Shown one piece after another: positions 45,621 to 55,706 of a DNA stretch of 64,000 nt; positions within the stretch are counted from its first letter, which is position 1; every line of letters starts with the position of its first letter. This stretch comes from Adiantum capillus-veneris (Eukaryota > Streptophyta > Polypodiopsida > Polypodiales > Pteridaceae): assembly GCA_014529385.2 (NCBI GenBank), contig CM043943.1:154041092-154105091 (forward strand), given 5' to 3'. The translations under genes and the position numbers were made by a program. The notes beneath the pieces are model-generated. The model ran no database searches and had not been told where the DNA came from. It saw only the letters and a list, made by a program, of their open reading frames with translations.

Positions 45621-46485
45621 CAGGTAACCTTTGGAAGGAAGGAGTTATGCAAAGCTACTACTGACAATTATTCAAATGGCAAGCTTCCAAACAAGCATAA
45701 GTAAGTTTGGGCACATTTTGATAAAATGGTCAAACTTATGGGCCTTAACAGCACAACAGAAGAACAACGCCAATCATTTCAAGAAGCCTTGGTGGATTTT
45801 ACCAAGGTCTTCACCCTTTCTTTGGGTGAAGTTAAAATAACACATTACATGGTAAGCCATGTTACGTGGTGAACTTATTACAAGGGATTGCTTTCATTAA
45901 ATAATGTGGATCGTTTACTCATGTGAACAACATATCTTGTTTACGCATGGTGCATTTTTATGCACAAATATGGTTTGCTTGAGATTTTTAGCACTCAAGG
46001 CATGGAGAATTCCCATTATCGAGCAAGGGGGGTGTACTTCAAAAATACTCAACATGGTGGTGGAATGGTGCAATCCAATTATTTGGAGGAGATATTCAAC
46101 TGGTTTTTTTGCACAACATTTCCTCGTAAGCTCACAATGGAGCGTGCGCGACAATCCAAGATTGCTAGGGAAGTGCGGAAATGGAGTCGTCAAGAGCACA
46201 TCAACAAGTGGCAAATGTTGCAAGGTCCCACCAAGCATGTTGCACGGCGCCAATGTAGAGTGCGACAAGGGTCTAAATGGATTCTAAGCAAGTGACTACA
46301 CGTGAACGCAAGGTCCAACTCTAAACACCTTTTTTTAAAAAAGTTTGGTGCATCCATTTAAAAAATAATAGTTTTTTTTCCAAAATTAGTGTGAATAGGG
46401 CCCTTTTAAAATGGGACCTTATAAATAATGCATGCTCTCATAAATCACTCATTTCTTAAGAATAGGTGAGCTCTTACCATATCCA
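45621..46485 (+). other. Stretch with one unrecognised reading frame
   Basis: A 111-codon plus-strand frame at 45960-46295 has a basic composition (MERARQSKIAREVRKWSRQ, then KHVARRQCRVRQGSKW). I do not recognise it. It is upstream of, and on the same strand as, the histone-like pseudogene. The last 100 bases before 46486 would be that gene's 5' leader. Confidence 0.35.
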
Positions 46486-47382
46486 ATGGCGTGCACCAAA
46501 ACAACCGCAAAAGAACATCTGCCTACCAACAGAAACACCCTCCAAGGATGTGAGAAGCCGGCATGGCTTAAAGGCACAAGAAAACGGCCACGAAGACCTG
46601 GCCGTTCCAGGCACTCTTCTAGCAGTGGGCATGGTAGTTGGGCCCATGAGATATTGAGGGCAGAAGAGACTTCACCTGCTCAACAACAAATGCCTTGACA
46701 TAGACTGAAGCAACGCGCTCAGTGTTGGAGAGAAGAGTAGGCCCAACAAGCACCAGAGTCTGATAGGGAGGACCCGCCACGCCACAATTTGTAAGGAAGA
46801 CCATATAGAGCTTGGGTGGTCTGTACAGATACCGAATCAGAGACAAAGCCACCATGGCAACAAGCTGCTATGCCACGCACACACTGGGCTCCCGTTGGGG
46901 GGAAGACATTGCCTCATGGCCAAGGAGCTCTCCCCACAACACAAGATTGGGAGGCAAGGGAAGAGGATGACTTTGCAGAGGTTGCAGATCCAACCCCAAA
47001 GCATGTAAACATGTGCAAATCAAAGTTTTTCAAGAAGCCTAAATGCCGCCAACCAGCAAATGTGCAAGTGACCCCAAGACAACCTCAAGGGTGTCGAAAA
47101 ATAGCAAGGGCATTTGCAAAAATCCGGCACTACCAGAAGACTACGGAGCTTTTAATTGGACGCGCCCCCTTTGCTTGCACGGTCAAGGAGGTGCTTCAAA
47201 GCTATGGAAATTAGTATAGGACGCAAGCAATAGTGTTGGAGGCTATTCAAGAAGCTGCAGAGGCCCACATCATATCGGTGTTGGAAGATACCAACCTATG
47301 CACCATACATGCAAAGAGAGTGACAATACAGCCAAAGGATATGTAGCTTGCACGCCAATTGCGATGGGACTTTGAGCATTAG
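46486..47382 (+). pseudogene. Histone H3-family variant pseudogene (CENH3-like candidate) with a long N-tail
   Basis: Histone H3 wraps nucleosomal DNA; CENH3 variants replace it at centromeres. One frame of 298 codons plus stop opens with MACTKTTAKEHLP, close to the H3 start MARTKQTA, and ends with a complete H3 fold: IRHYQKTTELLI (alpha-N), FACTVKEV (alpha 1), [12 protein letters not shown] (alpha 2), [25 protein letters not shown] (alpha 3). The tail is about 200 residues, far longer than canonical H3, and the C-terminus is DFEH. Stops lie in the same frame at 46696, 46738, 46792, 47212 and 47344, and there is no frameshift. No intron interrupts it, suggesting a retrocopy. Several conserved Arg are Cys or Gln (Arg2, the FxR of alpha 1, LARR), as CpG decay would produce. 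The CENH3 label rests on tail and terminus divergence; loop 1 is not lengthened. Confidence 0.75.
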
Positions 47383-47573
47383 CCGAAGTTACCGGTCCTT
47401 TTTTGTATTGAGCACCCTTCTCTTTGTAATCACTGATTTTTCAATGACAAAATGACTATGAGTTGTCTACTGTCTTCGTCTATTGTCTCCATAGTCATTT
47501 GACTTTTCGGACTATCCATATGTTTTAAATTAAGTGTTCCTGGCCATGAAGAGGTAAATTTAAATCAAATACA
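47383..47573. other. Probable 3' flank of the histone pseudogene
   Basis: No clear poly(A) or target duplication was found after the pseudogene stop. Nothing else is seen. Confidence 0.4.
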
Positions 47574-47696
47574 ACAGTTTTGGTAACCTAAGTGGCAAAC
47601 AAGGCTAGAAAATGCAAAAAAAAAGGGTGTCCACAAGGACGCGCAGGTGAGCCATCCAAAACTGGCCTTGTTTGCCCCTTAGGTTACCAAAACTGT
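47574..47696. mobile_element. Foldback element 1 (MITE-like), 32 bp arms
   Basis: Left arm 47574-47605 and right arm 47665-47696 are inverted complements at 31 of 32 positions (ACAGTTTTGGTAACCTAAG...). The 59 bp centre contains AAAAAAAAAGGGTGTCCACA. It would form a stable hairpin. Confidence 0.85.
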
Positions 47697-47842
47697 GAAA
47701 CCAATTGTTTATGTAGCATGATACTAGATTTATAATGTCCAATGTGATTTGGTTTTTTGGTGCAGGGAACTAGAAAGATGAGTTGAAGGAAGGCATAATG
47801 TGCTTGAAAAGTTTAATCTCATCTCACCTTTTCCTAGTTCCT

Positions 47843-47985
47843 GGGGGGCAGTAAAGGCCAAAAAATCCAAAAAAAAGGGTGGTCACAAGGGCGCACAGGA
47901 TAGCCATCCAAAAATGCTGAATGAGCCATCTGCACGCCCTTGTGGCCACCCTTTTTTTTGCAGTTTTTGGCCTTGTCTGCCCCCC
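47843..47985. mobile_element. Foldback element 2 (MITE-like), 56 bp arms
   Basis: Left arm 47843-47898 (GGGGGGCAGTAAAGGCC...) pairs with 47930-47985 at about 48 of 56 positions, with a 31 bp loop. Its arm sequence AAAAAAAAGGGTGGTCACAAGGGCGCACAGG matches the centre of foldback 1, so the two are related. Confidence 0.85.
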
Positions 47986-48142
47986 AAGATACGAAAAAAC
48001 GTTTAGATTAAGTGAAAGAAAATCTTAATGCAACATGACAATACAAATTTCACTTCTTTTCACTCATATGTTTTTTGTACTATCCCAAAAATTAAGGTAA
48101 GTTGAAAGCAGATATCATGTGCATCCCACCTTTGCTGTGTTG
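47986..48142. other. Nothing recognised
   Basis: Short AT-rich spacer between the second foldback and the minus-strand frames. Confidence 0.5.
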
Positions 48143-48457
48143 TTACTTTAAGAAAATAAGACACAACTTATTGAAACACATCACCAATTTCAACAACTTA
48201 TAAGATTGAGAGATCACATTGAAAAGAATGTACAAGATAGAGAAATCGTTCAAACTATATTTTATTACTTCTAAAAAGTTGATACATCTGAGGAGCTCAT
48301 AATTTTCTTGACCATTTTGGCACCTCTCTCGCACATTAGGCAACTTGCTAGTCAGGAGGGACTGTGCTATCTCCTTAGGGTCAATTGAGCCAACAGAAGC
48401 ATGTATTCCTATCTGGGCAAGCACTTTCCACGGAAGCCAGTGCCAAATGTTGTGCAT
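48143..48457 (-). CDS. Unrecognised minus-strand frame, 104 codons
   Basis: Starts MHNIWHWLPWKVLAQIG, with a later Leu/Ile-rich stretch. It lies downstream of the larger unknown frame on the same strand and may be another exon of it, or not a gene. No domain is recognised. Confidence 0.25.
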   Translation of the reverse strand: MHNIWHWLPWKVLAQIGIHASVGSIDPKEIAQSLLTSKLPNVRERCQNGQENYELLRCINFLEVIKYSLNDFSILYILFNVISQSYKLLKLVMCFNKLCLIFLK

Positions 48458-48781
48458 ACAAGGGATCTACGCACTAGGAACACAAGATGGGTAGTTTGAG
48501 CAATGGTACACAATCACAAAATCTTGCTTAGATCTTTCAACGACCATGTCATAAAATGGCCTTGGGGAGTGAATTCATTATGTACAATGGAAACTTTTCC
48601 AGGGGGACTTTTCCTAGATAATGTGCAATGGAAGACTGATGTCCAAAGACCATCCTCAAGCCACCCGTTCTTGATGCAAACTCATCAACCTCTAGGACGT
48701 CCTATCATAAACAGTCAAGGTTAAAAAAAAAAGACAATGAAGGGTAAAAAGAAAGCATAAAAATTAGGGTAGAATTTACCT

Positions 48782-49892
48782 CCTGCTCCTTGTCATCCTC
48801 CTCCTTGTTGCCCTTTCCACCCAAACCAATTCTCCCTTGCACCGCACCTACGAGATTTGGATCATCAAAGAGGGGGTTATGCAATGGAGTAGGCATCCTA
48901 GTGGCCTCAACCTTGGCTTGCGTGGCCTGGAATTCTCCCTCACCCACATGCAGCTACTCTACTGCCAGGACCTCCACACAAACAAGTGCAATAGTGTCAG
49001 TAATAGAGTCCCCAAGTGGCAAGAGCTTGCTTTCAAGGGCATCTAGCACACTGTCTAAGGGAAATTTGGTGTTGGTGCATAGCACGCTCAAGCATTCATC
49101 CATACGCATACCAAATGATTTCTCTAAGTCATGCATAAACACATACTCCTCCCCATCCACTACCACTGAGGAGAAGCGGCTGATTTCTACCTCTGGGATA
49201 GCCTCATCCATCAATGATAGTGGTACTGGAGTGTCACTAGGGCCAGCCACAATGATGAATTTCTCAAGAACCTCCTCGAGCCCCCTAGGGTACTCGAGCC
49301 GAAGTGTATGTCCTTCCGTTGCAAGGTTCATGGGGACAACCTCCTGCTCCTTGGTGTCCTTGATAAAGGACCCAACTTGAAGGTGTGGTAGACGGAGCTC
49401 CTCCAAATCAAGTTCCTTGCTCAGAAATAAGATGAATGTTGCCATTCGAGAAAGGTACTCCACCCCCAACTTGCGCTTCTTGAGTGCTGACACCCCTAGG
49501 GCTTGCTCATCCAAGACATGGTCTACATTGGTGGCAATTTCTTGGAACCGTCTCAACCGCTTGGAGAATGGGCGATCACCTTTCTGTATGTAGCACAAAA
49601 GATCACAAGGTACCCAGATCCCTGCATGTGGGGAGATAGATATGGAATATTTTATGATGTGCTCCTCCATGAACGTTGAAATATTGGTGAATGCATCCAT
49701 GTGAAGGGCAATTTTGGTGTCAAGGTCGGGGAGACAAGTAAAGAAGGTGTGGAGGTCCAACTTCCCTTTGTAATTGGTGTCCTCGAGGAAGAGGATGAAG
49801 CGTGACAAAGGGGTGGATGTGGGTGCAGATGCAGAGGCTGTGGAGGCATCCATGTCTAGCCTGGGATGTAGATAGAGAGTGGAGGAGCTCAA
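48782..49892 (-). pseudogene. Unrecognised single-frame gene, about 370 codons, one internal stop
   Basis: The minus-strand frame from 49892 is open for 312 codons to a stop at 48954, and the same frame then continues to EEDDKEQE at 48782, directly before GTAAAT, a plausible splice donor. This could be an exon of a host gene. An inner Met (MDASTASASAPTS) at about 49853 is an alternative start. The content is a Ser/Thr/Ala start, then a globular-looking Leu-rich body (DLHTFFTCLPDLDTKIALHM, DGEEYVFMHDLEKSFGMRMD). There is no signal peptide or clear membrane segment. I know no family that fits. Codon use is even and the frame is long for this decayed window, so it is either a recent pseudogene or a gene with a single error. 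Confidence 0.4.
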
Positions 49893-51112
49893 GTATTACA
49901 AAAGTGAAAAGTCTGAATGAGTTATGCAGCCCCCCTTTTATAAAGGTCCCTTTTTTAAAGAAGGCACTTTTTCCAAAAAAATAAAATAAAAGGCACTTTC
50001 ACCAAAAAATGAACTTTCATCTCAATGTGAAAAAGCATATTAAAAGTCATAATTTGCCGAAGCAAATCATGTTCATTACATCGGGGATTGTTTCCAAAAC
50101 TGCTAGAGTTACAAAGCTATAAGAGTGATAGCATAGTTCCATCCATGCCCAATACTCCTCGACCTTCAATTTGTCTTCCATTCTCTTCCCAATCTGTGGA
50201 CATTCATTACAACAAGTAGCCAATGATTGCCAAACTATGATGTATTGAAAATGTGGTGGAAGGATTCTCACCTTGTGACCTTGCAAACAAAATTGCACTT
50301 GTTAAAGGGCCTCAAAACCCATAATAGCCAAATGCTCTCGCACATTACTGAGAGTCCAATGTTTATTCACTTGGACAGCCTCCAAAGCATCATTGGGCAT
50401 CCTCACTGCAATGTCAAAGCTTGCAATAGTGCCGTCTACACTCTGTAAGGGAGTTCACACTCCAAGCTTGCACATCCAATGATCATAGTGAAACCATATG
50501 TACAAGGAGGTGCGGGATTTTAAATATCACATCCCAATACCTGAAGCTCCAACCTTACAATGATACATATCCCCATTGTGCATGCCCTCCACAAAACCCT
50601 AGTCCTCTTCTAAAAGCCTTTCTAATTCTTCATAATGCACATCTTTGCATACAGGCATTGTGGTAGTCTGCACAAATCCAAACTCCTTAAAAATGTGCAC
50701 AAAAGTCCAGAGACTTAGAAGCTTTAGAGTATTTCAAAGATTTTTGGATATCTATTATCATCTTTTTCTTGAAAGATTCTACCGACCACAAATCTGGCTG
50801 TGGCCACTGGTTGTGGCCATTCCATACTTAATAAGGAAGATACTTTGATGGGTTCAAGCTTTCCAAACTCTTGTGTAGAAGTAAGCACAATATAAGAGTG
50901 AGAATAGAAGAAAGTCATTCTTTGAACCAGTTTGGTTGGGCAAAGATGTGCAAAAATTGTTGCTCCAATATCCGCATGTATATGCCGGAGAAACTATGTA
51001 GTGGCTGCTCCTCCCCCAATGTGGATGGAAATATTACTATAAATGAATGTCAAATCTTAAGTATGAATCCACAAAAACATTACACTGTGATTTCACACCT
51101 AGCTTTGCATTC
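49893..51112. other. Stretch without a supported gene
   Basis: The left end (49893-50040) is the upstream side of the unknown minus-strand gene, with A-rich tracts (CCAAAAAAATAAAATAAAAG). The rest has only short frames on both strands that I cannot assign. Confidence 0.4.
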
Positions 51113-51433
51113 TCAAAACATGTACTTACAATGTGTTGGAAATCGAGGTTTTTGTTGCAATAGCATGCTTGACACTGAGAAAACATGTTGCACAATGGAT
51201 ATGGTCCCCTTATCTTTGTGGTTATTGAATCCAAGGAGCTTTCCTTTCCAATAATGATCCAAGTTTGCACGATTTCGCACATGGTGAGTGACAATAGCAG
51301 ATGGCTGCATGTATACCCAAGCACCTTCGGTGAACTCTTGTGGCACCCACTCATCATCTATACCTCTTGTGTTGTGGCATGCAAGTGCTATGACCTCATC
51401 CTTTGGCCGCCTTTGCAGAGTAGAGCTGGCCAT
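51113..51433 (-). CDS. Unrecognised minus-strand frame starting MASSTLQRRPKDEV
   Basis: An open frame continues to the right to 51781, but that part is low-complexity (Ser/Thr/Leu from simple repeats), so the Met at 51433 is the better start. About 106 codons follow: MASSTLQRRPKDEVIALACH, then EFTEGAWVYMQPSAIV and NLDHYWKGKLLGF. It could be a first exon, possibly with a donor near 51200. No family recognised. Confidence 0.35.
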   Translation of the reverse strand: MASSTLQRRPKDEVIALACHNTRGIDDEWVPQEFTEGAWVYMQPSAIVTHHVRNRANLDHYWKGKLLGFNNHKDKGTISIVQHVFSVSSMLLQQKPRFPTHCKYMF

Positions 51434-51499
51434 GGTTGAAAAAAGACAATTAGGAGGAGGAGCAGGACCTTGCTTGCTGCTACAATGTAGGTGGGAGTA

Positions 51500-51740
51500 A
51501 GTGATAGGAGAAGGTGGATAACCCTTGATTAGTGTGGAAATGGGAGGAGAAGGTGGATAACCCTTGCTTGGTGTGGCAATGGGAGGTGGTAGAGGAGGAG
51601 AGAGGAGCTTTCTTGCTGCAGCAATGGAGATGGTGTAGAGAGAGGAGTAGAGGGTGAGTGTGATGGTTAGAGAGAGAGTGTTAGAGTAGGGGGTGAGTGT
51701 GTAGAGAGAGAGTGTTGGAGTAGAGGGTGAGTGTAGATAG
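51500..51740. repeat. Small tandem duplications of purine-rich sequence
   Basis: GGAGAAGGTGGATAACCCTTG occurs twice (about 51509 and 51545). AGAGAGAGTGTT(A/G)GAGTAG.GGGTGAGTGT also occurs twice (about 51668 and 51704). Confidence 0.7.
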
Positions 51741-51754
51741 AAACATATTTCTAT

Positions 51755-52501
51755 TGGCCTGCCATGAAAGCAAACATACAAGAGTATGTTTCAAAATGTG
51801 TGGTATGCCAAAAGAAAAAGTTTGATAGAGGGAAGCAACCTGGATTGCTTCAACCTTTGCCAATCCCTAACTCACCATGGGAGAGCATATCCATGGAATT
51901 TATCGTTGGATTGCCCAAGTCTATCCATGGAAATACAGGAATATGGATGATAGTAGATAGGTTTAGCAAGCAAACACATTTCATACCTGTCAAAAAGACT
52001 ATCAAAGTCCATCAAATGGCAACCCTCTTTATATCACAAATCTTCAAGTACCATGGCTTGCCAATGTCCGTAGTGTTAGATAGAGATCCTAGAATGACCA
52101 GTAATTTTTGGAAGGGTCTCTTTGAGAATTTAGGTAAAAGGCTAAACTTCTCTTCGGCCTATCATCCCCAAATGGATGGCCAAAGTGAAATAGATAACCT
52201 AACCATTCTTGATCTACTAAAAGCTTATGTCACAGAAGTAGATCAAAAGTCCCAATGAGAGAAGTACTTACCCTTAGTGGAGTATGCTTACAATAACACT
52301 GTACATACTTCCACGGGAAAAGCACCTTTTGAGGTGATAGACGGAAGATCAAAAAGTCCCTTGATACTCAAGGTACATGGGAAGATCTTCATTGCAGATA
52401 GATATAGCCAAGACTTGCAAGAATATTTCCAAAAGATTAAGGATGCTATATCCATCTCTCATGTGTGCAAGAAGAACTCCATCTCCTTCTCCAAGCATTG
52501 A
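51755..52501 (+). pseudogene. Ty3 integrase fragment
   Basis: Integrase inserts element DNA into the genome. The frame has the end of the zinc-binding domain (YVSKCVVCQKKK) and the core domain: WESISMEFIVGLP, where the first catalytic Asp is Glu; DRDPRMTSNFW (second Asp); and SAYHPQMDGQSEIDN (third residue). A TGA at 52256 precedes VEYAYNNTVHTSTGKAPFEV, in the same frame modulo small errors. No RT lies to the left and no chromodomain to the right, so it is an isolated fragment. It is more diverged than the integrase at 58 kb and belongs to a different family. Confidence 0.9.
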
Positions 52502-52794
52502 GAAATAGAGGCCTACACTAACAACTCTTGGCTATGGAATGCAAATCCAACCAAGAGACTAGCTTCAATGGCATGCTCATCTCCTCTACCATGCTAATTA
52601 CTAAGCTAGGCTATGCTATTAGAGTGATTATGTGAGGAGAATACTTGTTTCTCATAAGATACATCTTCTTCCTCTCAATCTATCTTCATTCCCTGCTAGC
52701 TCTCACCATTTTTGAAGGTGTGTGAGGTCTTGGAACTAAGGCTAGGGACACTAAGGTGTGTTTTTCGAGCATAATTTGGTGCATGAAGCTTCCA
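52502..52794. other. Nothing recognised
   Basis: Short spacer between the Ty3 integrase and the Copia RT fragment. Confidence 0.5.
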
Positions 52795-52960
52795 TCTTCA
52801 TTGCACCAACAAGTTTTGTTATGGAACACAAGAATTGTATTGTACAAAAGTATCCTTTGATGGGAGAAGCTTTGTATGGGTTGAAGCAATCTCCTTGTGC
52901 CCGTTATGAGAAAGCTGACACTCATTTGGTTAAACGAGGCTTTTGTAACTATCCAACAAA
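52795..52960 (+). pseudogene. Copia reverse transcriptase fragment
   Basis: Around 55 codons: SFVMEHKNCIVQK, then ALYGLKQSPCARYEKADTHL, then VKRGF. It matches the Copia RT block LYGLKQSPRAWY with Trp-to-Arg and other changes. Both sides are lost; it runs into the LTR fragment at 52985. Confidence 0.75.
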
Positions 52961-52984
52961 AAGCATTTTGTAACTATCCTCACG

Positions 52985-53288
52985 CATACACACACACACA
53001 AGGAGATGAAGAAGAAGAAGAAGAAGATGAAGCAAGAGCACTCTTCAATTGCACAAATGAGAGAATGAATGATTTTTAGGTTTAGGTGACTTTTTTATGA
53101 GCTCGCCCCATTCACACTTGGGTGCCCATACTTAGCTAACTAACCCTTGATTGTTCTGGTTAGAGTGCACCTCTCATCGACGATCACTCTTACCCTTTTC
53201 CCATTGGATCGACAAGCCCGATACCTGACTCTACCAAATAAATAATACGGTGTCTGTCATAGGTGATAGGAATGTGCATGAGGATTAA
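52985..53288 (-). repeat. Fragment of the LTR family seen at 36129-36812
   Basis: About 90% similar by eye to 36500-36810, in the same orientation, with a shorter CA run. It lacks the remaining half and the TGTTAACC terminus is altered. Confidence 0.8.
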
Positions 53289-53447
53289 AAAGGTACCCCC
53301 CTCCCCTCCCTCTGCATTGTACATACACCCATCACTCTAGGGCTATATTTCCATTGTGCACTAAGAAATACTACTCTGTGTTGTGTGCCTTGAGCTTCTT
53401 CACCTTCTCCAAGCTCTGTGTGTTTCCTTGCAACCCTATTTCCAACA
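53289..53447 (+). repeat. Probable end of a Copia 5' LTR
   Basis: Ends CCTATTTCCAACA directly before a primer site. The upstream limit of this LTR is not defined; it may include the 52985-53288 repeat. Confidence 0.5.
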
Positions 53448-53449
53448 AT

Positions 53450-53461
53450 TGGTATTAGAGC
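53450..53461 (+). promoter_or_regulatory. Degenerate primer binding site
   Basis: TGGTATTAGAGC, one change from the initiator-Met site, two bases after the LTR end. Confidence 0.75.
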
Positions 53462-53788
53462 AAGTTGCATCCTCCCAGGCTTAGTCGCTAGAATCTCCAA
53501 CACACACGCCTAATCACTTTCTCCGATTTAGGTGAGCTTTGATGAGCATCAACATGTCAACAAATACTTTGGGAGGTTTTGTAGAGCTTAGGCTGCTCAA
53601 ATTTTCCATTCGAGCTCATTTTCGGGCTCGTTTTCCACTAAAGTAGTACTGTGCAGGTGCCAAGCAATTGCGTTCTTTTGTGCATAACATGTCTCTTATA
53701 GTCTTCTTTGGGTTGTGCTATATACATGTTAGTCCTGAATTTTTTCTCCTCCTTTTAAGCAGTTTTCAATTAGGTACAGACACTCGCC

Positions 53789-54510
53789 ATGGCTAATAAC
53801 AACATAGATGTGTTCAAGATATTTGCTGCTGAGGATAAATTGGATGGGAATATTTCCCAATGTGGGCTTACATGATGCAACATGTTCTTGTGTCAAAGGG
53901 AATTTGGAATGTTGTGAAGGGTATTGCCATATGTCTTGATTCTTTGTATACAGGTGATATTGAGGATGTTGCAACAGGTTTTGGTGGTAGGGTTGTTGTT
54001 GCCAGAGTTATTTTTCTTATGGCTAAGCAATCTCATTGGGATGTTAAAGATGCATAGGCTCATGCATTATTTGTGAAGGGCACTATTACTCCTCACATTT
54101 ATTCAACTAAATTTGCAAAACAAGCTTGGGATATTCTGGATGGTCTTTACGCAAGCTGCAATGAGGCTAAAATTGCATTGTTGCGTAAAGATTTGGAGTC
54201 AAAGAATATGCATGAGGAAGATGGCATGGAAAATTTCCTTCTTGGTGTCAAGGATATAAATGAGCAACTCATTTTTGTAGACAAAGTCATTTTTGACAGT
54301 TTCCTTGTGCAACTGTCCTTGATGCTTTGCCAGATCATTGTCTTACCAGACTTTTGCTAGTACTTGAAGACTTATGATCCAAGGAAATCTTGATGTTGTC
54401 AAGTTTGATGCATTATGTACATTGTTTGCAAGAGTCACTTTCAAGAAAAAACAGGGCTAAACAACGTGCAATTGAACATGCCTTTATCACTACCTAAAGA
54501 AAAACTGGTA
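53789..54510 (+). pseudogene. Copia gag fragment, second family
   Basis: Starts MANNNIDVFKIFAAEDKLDG at 53789. A frameshift near 53848 follows, then PMWAYMMQHVLVSKGIWNVV, SHWDVKDA, a TAG at 54055, THI-like TITPHIYSTKFAKQAWDIL, EAKIALLRKDLESK and GVKDINEQL. This is the UBN2/DUF4219 type of Copia gag and differs from the gag in the 13-32 kb composite. Decayed residues continue to about 54510 (KFDALCTLFARV). There the 1.17 kb repeat begins, so this copy was cut by, or joined to, the next element. No pol is present. Confidence 0.85.
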
Positions 54511-54518
54511 ACCCTTTT

Positions 54519-55690
54519 TGGCTAGGGCAGTGTAACCAGCAAGTTGTTATACCTAGGTCATTCATGCGTGAGGGATAAGGGATGAATGGGTTTGTTTTAT
54601 TTTTGCCCGGCCGGGTGAAGTACCCGCAGTTTCTTATTGGAAAACGGCCATAATCCGGGTATGGCCTGATGCCAATAGTTGGATGAGAAGGTCATGCTCA
54701 GGGAGGATGGTGTGAATTTATTTAAGGAAATTTGTTCGACTTGGTTGCTTAAAAGGGAACTAGAAAGGCTAGGAATATAGGGGCTATCCTTTGCATTTGT
54801 CACCAGATAGTGCTATACCTCTTGAAATAAAATGCATAGGAAGGAATGATTAAATTACTTGATGAGCCTTTCCCAAACACTTAATTCTAGGGAATATTGT
54901 GAAGGTGCTGCCATTTTGATGGATTGTAACTGATTATCTTGGTCCTGAATGGGGAGGTAAGATGAATTGGTTGAAACTAAATGTTCCATGATTAGTTAGG
55001 AAACTAGTTACAAGCTAATTATAGCAGATAAAGGAAAGGAAATGAATTTAAAAGTTTCTAAATAAAGATCTGGTGGGAACAACCATATGAATTTCCCTGA
55101 ACGAGGATATGCAACAGTTGAATGTTGCTTGTTGTTTGATGATGTCTGATAGACTACTGTCTTCCTGATTTTGTAGTAGTTAAGTACTACCCCGGGAAGG
55201 AATTTTCATGAAATGGTTCGGTGGGTGGGCGGATCCGGAGGGTTAGATGGCCGGACGTTGATTTAAATTTTTTATGTTAACCACTAGGACTACGTGGGAT
55301 AAAAATGGATAATCAGGGACGAGTGAGACGAGGTAGGATTGCAAGATCCCTCTTCTTAAGGGAAAGTGATAACTGCCGTGCCTGCTTGTCAAGAAAAAGG
55401 GGTTATCGCCATGAACCAAGGGAGAACAAGAAAGCAAGAGAAGATCCTCAAGTTAAAGATCAAGAGAATCAAGACTAAGGACCACGATTTTGGGTGAAAA
55501 AAGTTTTCAAGGACATATCGATTATGAGAAGCAGATAGAATCGTTGAATGAAGGGATGTATCCCCTTGGGTTGGCATTCGAGATAGACCGGAGTGGTAGG
55601 GATACCTGCAGATAGATCTACGTCATCCCCTGGCATCGTTTGGAGGACTGAGGGAGGTGAGTAGGGTCGAGTCTAGGTATGGCCCTCACA
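54519..55690 (+). repeat. Left long direct repeat (1172 bp), probable LTR
   Basis: Closely similar to 62494-63596 over its length. The longer size is mainly from extra sequence near 55500-55600 (GTTTTCAAGGACATATCG and following), absent from the right copy. Confidence 0.8.
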
Positions 55691-55692
55691 AG

Positions 55693-55706
55693 TGGTAGCA
55701 AAGCCC
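55693..55706 (+). promoter_or_regulatory. Degenerate primer binding site
   Basis: TGGTAGCAAAGCCC, near the Met-type site TGGTATCAGAGCC, two bases after the repeat end. Confidence 0.5.
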
